Shown: piece after piece, positions 5,308 to 7,506 of the stretch
Position numbering within the stretch: the stretch's first letter is position 1
Layout of the letters: each line of letters starts with the position of its first letter
NCBI GenBank assembly: GCA_023406225.1
Contig: JAEXWS010000008.1
Location: 1-7,506, forward strand
From: Bacillota bacterium
GTDB lineage: Bacteria; Bacillota; Clostridia; Oscillospirales; Oscillospiraceae
Direction: 5' to 3'
DNA: 7,506 nucleotides
Made by a program: the position numbers and the translations under genes
The notes under the pieces: model-generated
Told to the model about the DNA's origin: nothing
The model's input: the letters and a program-made list of their open reading frames with translations, nothing else
Database searches by the model: none

Positions 5308-6126
5308 ATGTTTCACGCCCGTACGCGGGCCGTCATCGTTTTGACGGCCCTGGCGCTGTTCGTGGCCGGGTCCCTGTGGCTGGACGGCCGGAAAAACGAC
5401 GCTCTGACCGCGGCCGCGCCCGCCGCCGTGCCCGCCTCGGCGGACAACTGGGGGCTCTCCTTCCAGACGGAGGGCCAGTCCCCGGTGGGCAACGCCACGG
5501 TGGAGGACCTGGCCCAATACGACGCCTATTTTCTGGGCGACACGTCCAAAAAGGTCATCTATCTGACCTTCGACTGCGGCTATGAAAATGGCTATACGGA
5601 AACGATCCTGGACGCGCTGAAAAAGCACGGCGCCCCCGCCGCCTTTTTCGTGGTGGGCAACATGATCGAGACCGCGCCCGAGATCGTCCGGCGGATGGCG
5701 GAGGAGGGCCACATCGTGGGTAACCACACCTTCCACCACCCGGACATGTCCGCCATCTCGGACCAGGCCGCCTTTCAAAAGGAGCTGGACACCCTGGCGG
5801 CGCTGTATAAGGAGACCACCGGGCGGGAGCTCTCCCACTTCTACCGCCCGCCCCAGGGGAAGTACAGCGCGGAAAACCTGAAGCAGGCCCAGGCCCTGGG
5901 CTACAAGACCGTTTTCTGGAGCCTGGCCTACGTGGACTGGTACGTGGACGACCAGCCCACCGCCGAGCAGGCCTACGCCAAGCTGCTGCCCCGCATCCAC
6001 GACGGAGCCATCGTGCTGCTCCACTCCACCTCCAGGACCAACGCGGAGATCCTGGACGACCTTCTGACGAAGTGGGAGGAGATGGGATATACCTTCGCCT
6101 CCCTGGAGGAGCTGCCGGAGGCCTGA
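5308..6126 (+). CDS. pdaA: PdaA-like delta-lactam-biosynthetic polysaccharide deacetylase (CE4)
   Basis: A 272-residue membrane-anchored or exported deacetylase. Residues 7-25 form an N-terminal hydrophobic segment, followed by an Ala/Pro linker and a CE4 (NodB) domain from about 80. Motifs: TFDCGYENGY with catalytic-base D89, HTFHH with zinc ligands H140 and H144, RPPQGKYS with R180, and IVLLHS with H239. The long GYENGYT, the FWSLAYVDW stretch and SRTNAEILDD closely resemble Bacillus PdaA. PdaA deacetylates muramic acid so that muramic-delta-lactam forms in spore cortex, which suggests a spore former. The second Asp of the usual TFDDG is Cys90 here; from family knowledge it is Asn in B. subtilis PdaA. 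AGGAGG (5293-5298) suits the ATG at 5308 (9-base gap) better than the ATG at 5302 (3-base gap). It lies 85 bases after the nuclease; no clear promoter or terminator is seen between, so cotranscription is possible. Confidence 0.85.
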   Translation: MFHARTRAVIVLTALALFVAGSLWLDGRKNDALTAAAPAAVPASADNWGLSFQTEGQSPVGNATVEDLAQYDAYFLGDTSKKVIYLTFDCGYENGYTETILDALKKHGAPAAFFVVGNMIETAPEIVRRMAEEGHIVGNHTFHHPDMSAISDQAAFQKELDTLAALYKETTGRELSHFYRPPQGKYSAENLKQAQALGYKTVFWSLAYVDWYVDDQPTAEQAYAKLLPRIHDGAIVLLHSTSRTNAEILDDLLTKWEEMGYTFASLEELPEA

Positions 6127-6150
6127 CCGGAGGGGCGGCCCCCTGCCTTC

Positions 6151-6193
6151 ATCAAAAAGACCAGCCCCCGCCGTGGGGGCTGGTCTTTTTGAT
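6151..6193. terminator. Bidirectional terminator between the deacetylase and prfC
   Basis: A perfect 19-bp stem (6151-6169 with 6175-6193) and a 5-base loop. The GC-rich top is followed by T5 on the plus strand and, symmetrically, T5 on the minus strand. It lies between convergent genes and should terminate both. Confidence 0.93.
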
Positions 6194-6228
6194 GTTCCGC
6201 GGTCAAAGCGCCATGGGCCGCGCCGATC

Positions 6229-7506
6229 TCATACGGACAGCGACTCGGACAGCTCCAATCCGGGATTGTGCTTTGTCAAAAAGCCCACGGACCACTCGCC
6301 GCCGAAGGCCACCAGCAGCCGTCCCTTGAAGTCCTCCAGCAGGGCGGAGCCGGTGCACAGCACCAGGTCCCCCGGGTCGCCGGGGCAGGCGGTGACCACC
6401 CGCAGGTGCTCGTAGGGCAGGCCCGTCATATACATCTCCACGCCGTACTCGCTCTTCATCCGGTACTCGAACACGTCGAACTGCAGCGTGCCCACCACGC
6501 CCACAATGACCTCCTCCAGGCCCGCTCCCGGGATTTTGAAGATCTGGATGGCGCCCTCCTGGGCGATCTGCTCGGTGCCCTTGATGAACTGCTTGGGCTT
6601 CATGGTGTCCTTGGGGGCCACCCGCATGAAATGCTCCGGCTCGAAGGTGGGGATGCCGGAGAACCTGAACTTCTTCCCGGGAACGGTCACCGTGTCCCCG
6701 ATGGAAAACAGTCCCGGGTCGAACACGCCGATGATGTCCCCGGCAAAGGCCTCGTCGATGATCTCCCGCTCGGCGGCCATCATCTGCTGGGGCTGGCTCA
6801 GCCGCAGCTTTTTGCCGCTTTGCATGTGGAAATACTCCGCGTCCCGCTCAAAGCGGCCGGAGCAGATGCGCATGAACGCCAAACGGTCCCGGTGGGCCTT
6901 GTTCATGTTGGCCTGGATCTTAAAGACAAAGGCGGAAAAATCCGGGGAAAACACGTCGATCTCTCCGCAGTCCGCCGTCCGGGGCAGGGGCGGCGTGGTC
7001 ATTTTCAGGAAGGATTCCAGGAAGGGCTCCACGCCGAAGTTGGTCAGGGCGGAGCCGAAGAACACGGGGCTGAGGCGGCCGCTTTGCACCGCCTCCAGGT
7101 CAAATTCCCTGCCCGCGCCCAGCAGCTCCACCTCCTCCTGGAGGGTCTGCCAGCGCTTTTCGCCGATGAGGCCGCCCACGGCGGGATCGTCCAGGTCCAC
7201 GGCCGTCGCCGCCGCCTTTTTGGCGTGGCCCGCGTCGGAGAAGAACAAGATCCGGCTCTGCTCCCGGTCGTAAACGCCCTGGAACTCCTTTCCGCAGCCG
7301 ATGGGCCAGTTTACGGGGTAGGTGTCGATGCCGAGCTCCCGCTCCACCTCCTCGCACAGCTCCAGCGGGTCCCGGGTCTCCCGGTCCATCTTGTTGATGA
7401 AGGTGAAAATGGGGATGTTCCGCAGGGCGCAGACCTTGAACAGCTTCCGGGTCTGGGGCTCCACGCCCTTGGCCCCGTCGATGACCATCACGGCGGAGTC
7501 CGCCGC
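6229..7506 (-). CDS. prfC: Peptide chain release factor 3 (partial, 5' end beyond right edge)
   Basis: The frame stays open from the right edge to a TGA at 6229-6231: 425 codons of a factor usually about 525-530 residues long. About 100 N-terminal residues, including the P-loop, are outside the window. RF3 is a translational GTPase that removes RF1/RF2 from the ribosome after peptide release. Visible marks are the ADSAVMVIDGAKGVEPQT segment of the G domain at the edge, the G4 motif NKMD (residues 38-41 of the visible part) and FFGSALTNFGVEPF, an RF3 hallmark that also contains the G5 Ser-Ala. An EF-Tu domain-2-like barrel (FKIQANMNKAHRDRLAFMRI) and the RF3 C-terminal domain (VGVVGTLQFDVFEYRMKSEYG) follow. 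EF-G and LepA lack the latter segment. A GTG at 7489-7491 is internal, not the start. No defect is seen. Confidence 0.96.
   Translation of the reverse strand, partial: AADSAVMVIDGAKGVEPQTRKLFKVCALRNIPIFTFINKMDRETRDPLELCEEVERELGIDTYPVNWPIGCGKEFQGVYDREQSRILFFSDAGHAKKAAATAVDLDDPAVGGLIGEKRWQTLQEEVELLGAGREFDLEAVQSGRLSPVFFGSALTNFGVEPFLESFLKMTTPPLPRTADCGEIDVFSPDFSAFVFKIQANMNKAHRDRLAFMRICSGRFERDAEYFHMQSGKKLRLSQPQQMMAAEREIIDEAFAGDIIGVFDPGLFSIGDTVTVPGKKFRFSGIPTFEPEHFMRVAPKDTMKPKQFIKGTEQIAQEGAIQIFKIPGAGLEEVIVGVVGTLQFDVFEYRMKSEYGVEMYMTGLPYEHLRVVTACPGDPGDLVLCTGSALLEDFKGRLLVAFGGEWSVGFLTKHNPGLELSESLSV

Overview
The window reads as a chromosomal segment of a GC-rich, Gram-positive, Firmicutes-type gut anaerobe. 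The pointers are strong GGAGG-type ribosome binding sites, sigma-A-like promoters that stand out as AT-rich islands in GC-rich DNA, a PdaA-type spore-cortex deacetylase, and a lipoprotein nuclease of a type common in Clostridia. An Oscillospiraceae relative (Flavonifractor/Oscillibacter-like) would fit, but the genus is inference.

Left part (1-1286): the start of a secreted-protein gene leaves the window on the minus strand at base 61. Upstream of it lies a 261-bp element (193-453) bounded by a perfect 21-bp inverted repeat. Each repeat copy is built as two 7-bp arms around an asymmetric 6-bp centre, the layout of a tyrosine-recombinase core site. The element holds one good promoter, currently pointing away from the secreted-protein gene, and a terminator hairpin that should work on both strands. 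A complete tyrosine recombinase gene (453-1286, minus) ends exactly at the right repeat. Together this looks like a self-contained phase-variation switch (inverton): recombinase, invertible promoter and surface or secreted target. As sequenced it appears to be in the OFF orientation. This is the standout of the window.

Middle part (1287-4193): a well-formed promoter drives a sodium/proton:dicarboxylate-family (DAACS) transporter with acidic-amino-acid binding residues. It ends at a perfect 13-bp hairpin terminator shared with a convergent M18 zinc aminopeptidase.

Right part (4194-7506): the aminopeptidase and a lipoprotein DNA/RNA nuclease are transcribed divergently from promoters about 17 bp apart, with a small palindrome between them. 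The nuclease is followed in the same direction by a PdaA-like polysaccharide deacetylase. A 19-bp hairpin terminator separates that gene from a convergent prfC (release factor 3), whose 5' end runs off the right edge.

Apart from the inverton the genes are ordinary housekeeping or envelope functions with no evident shared pathway. I see no tRNA, rRNA, CRISPR array or insertion sequence.
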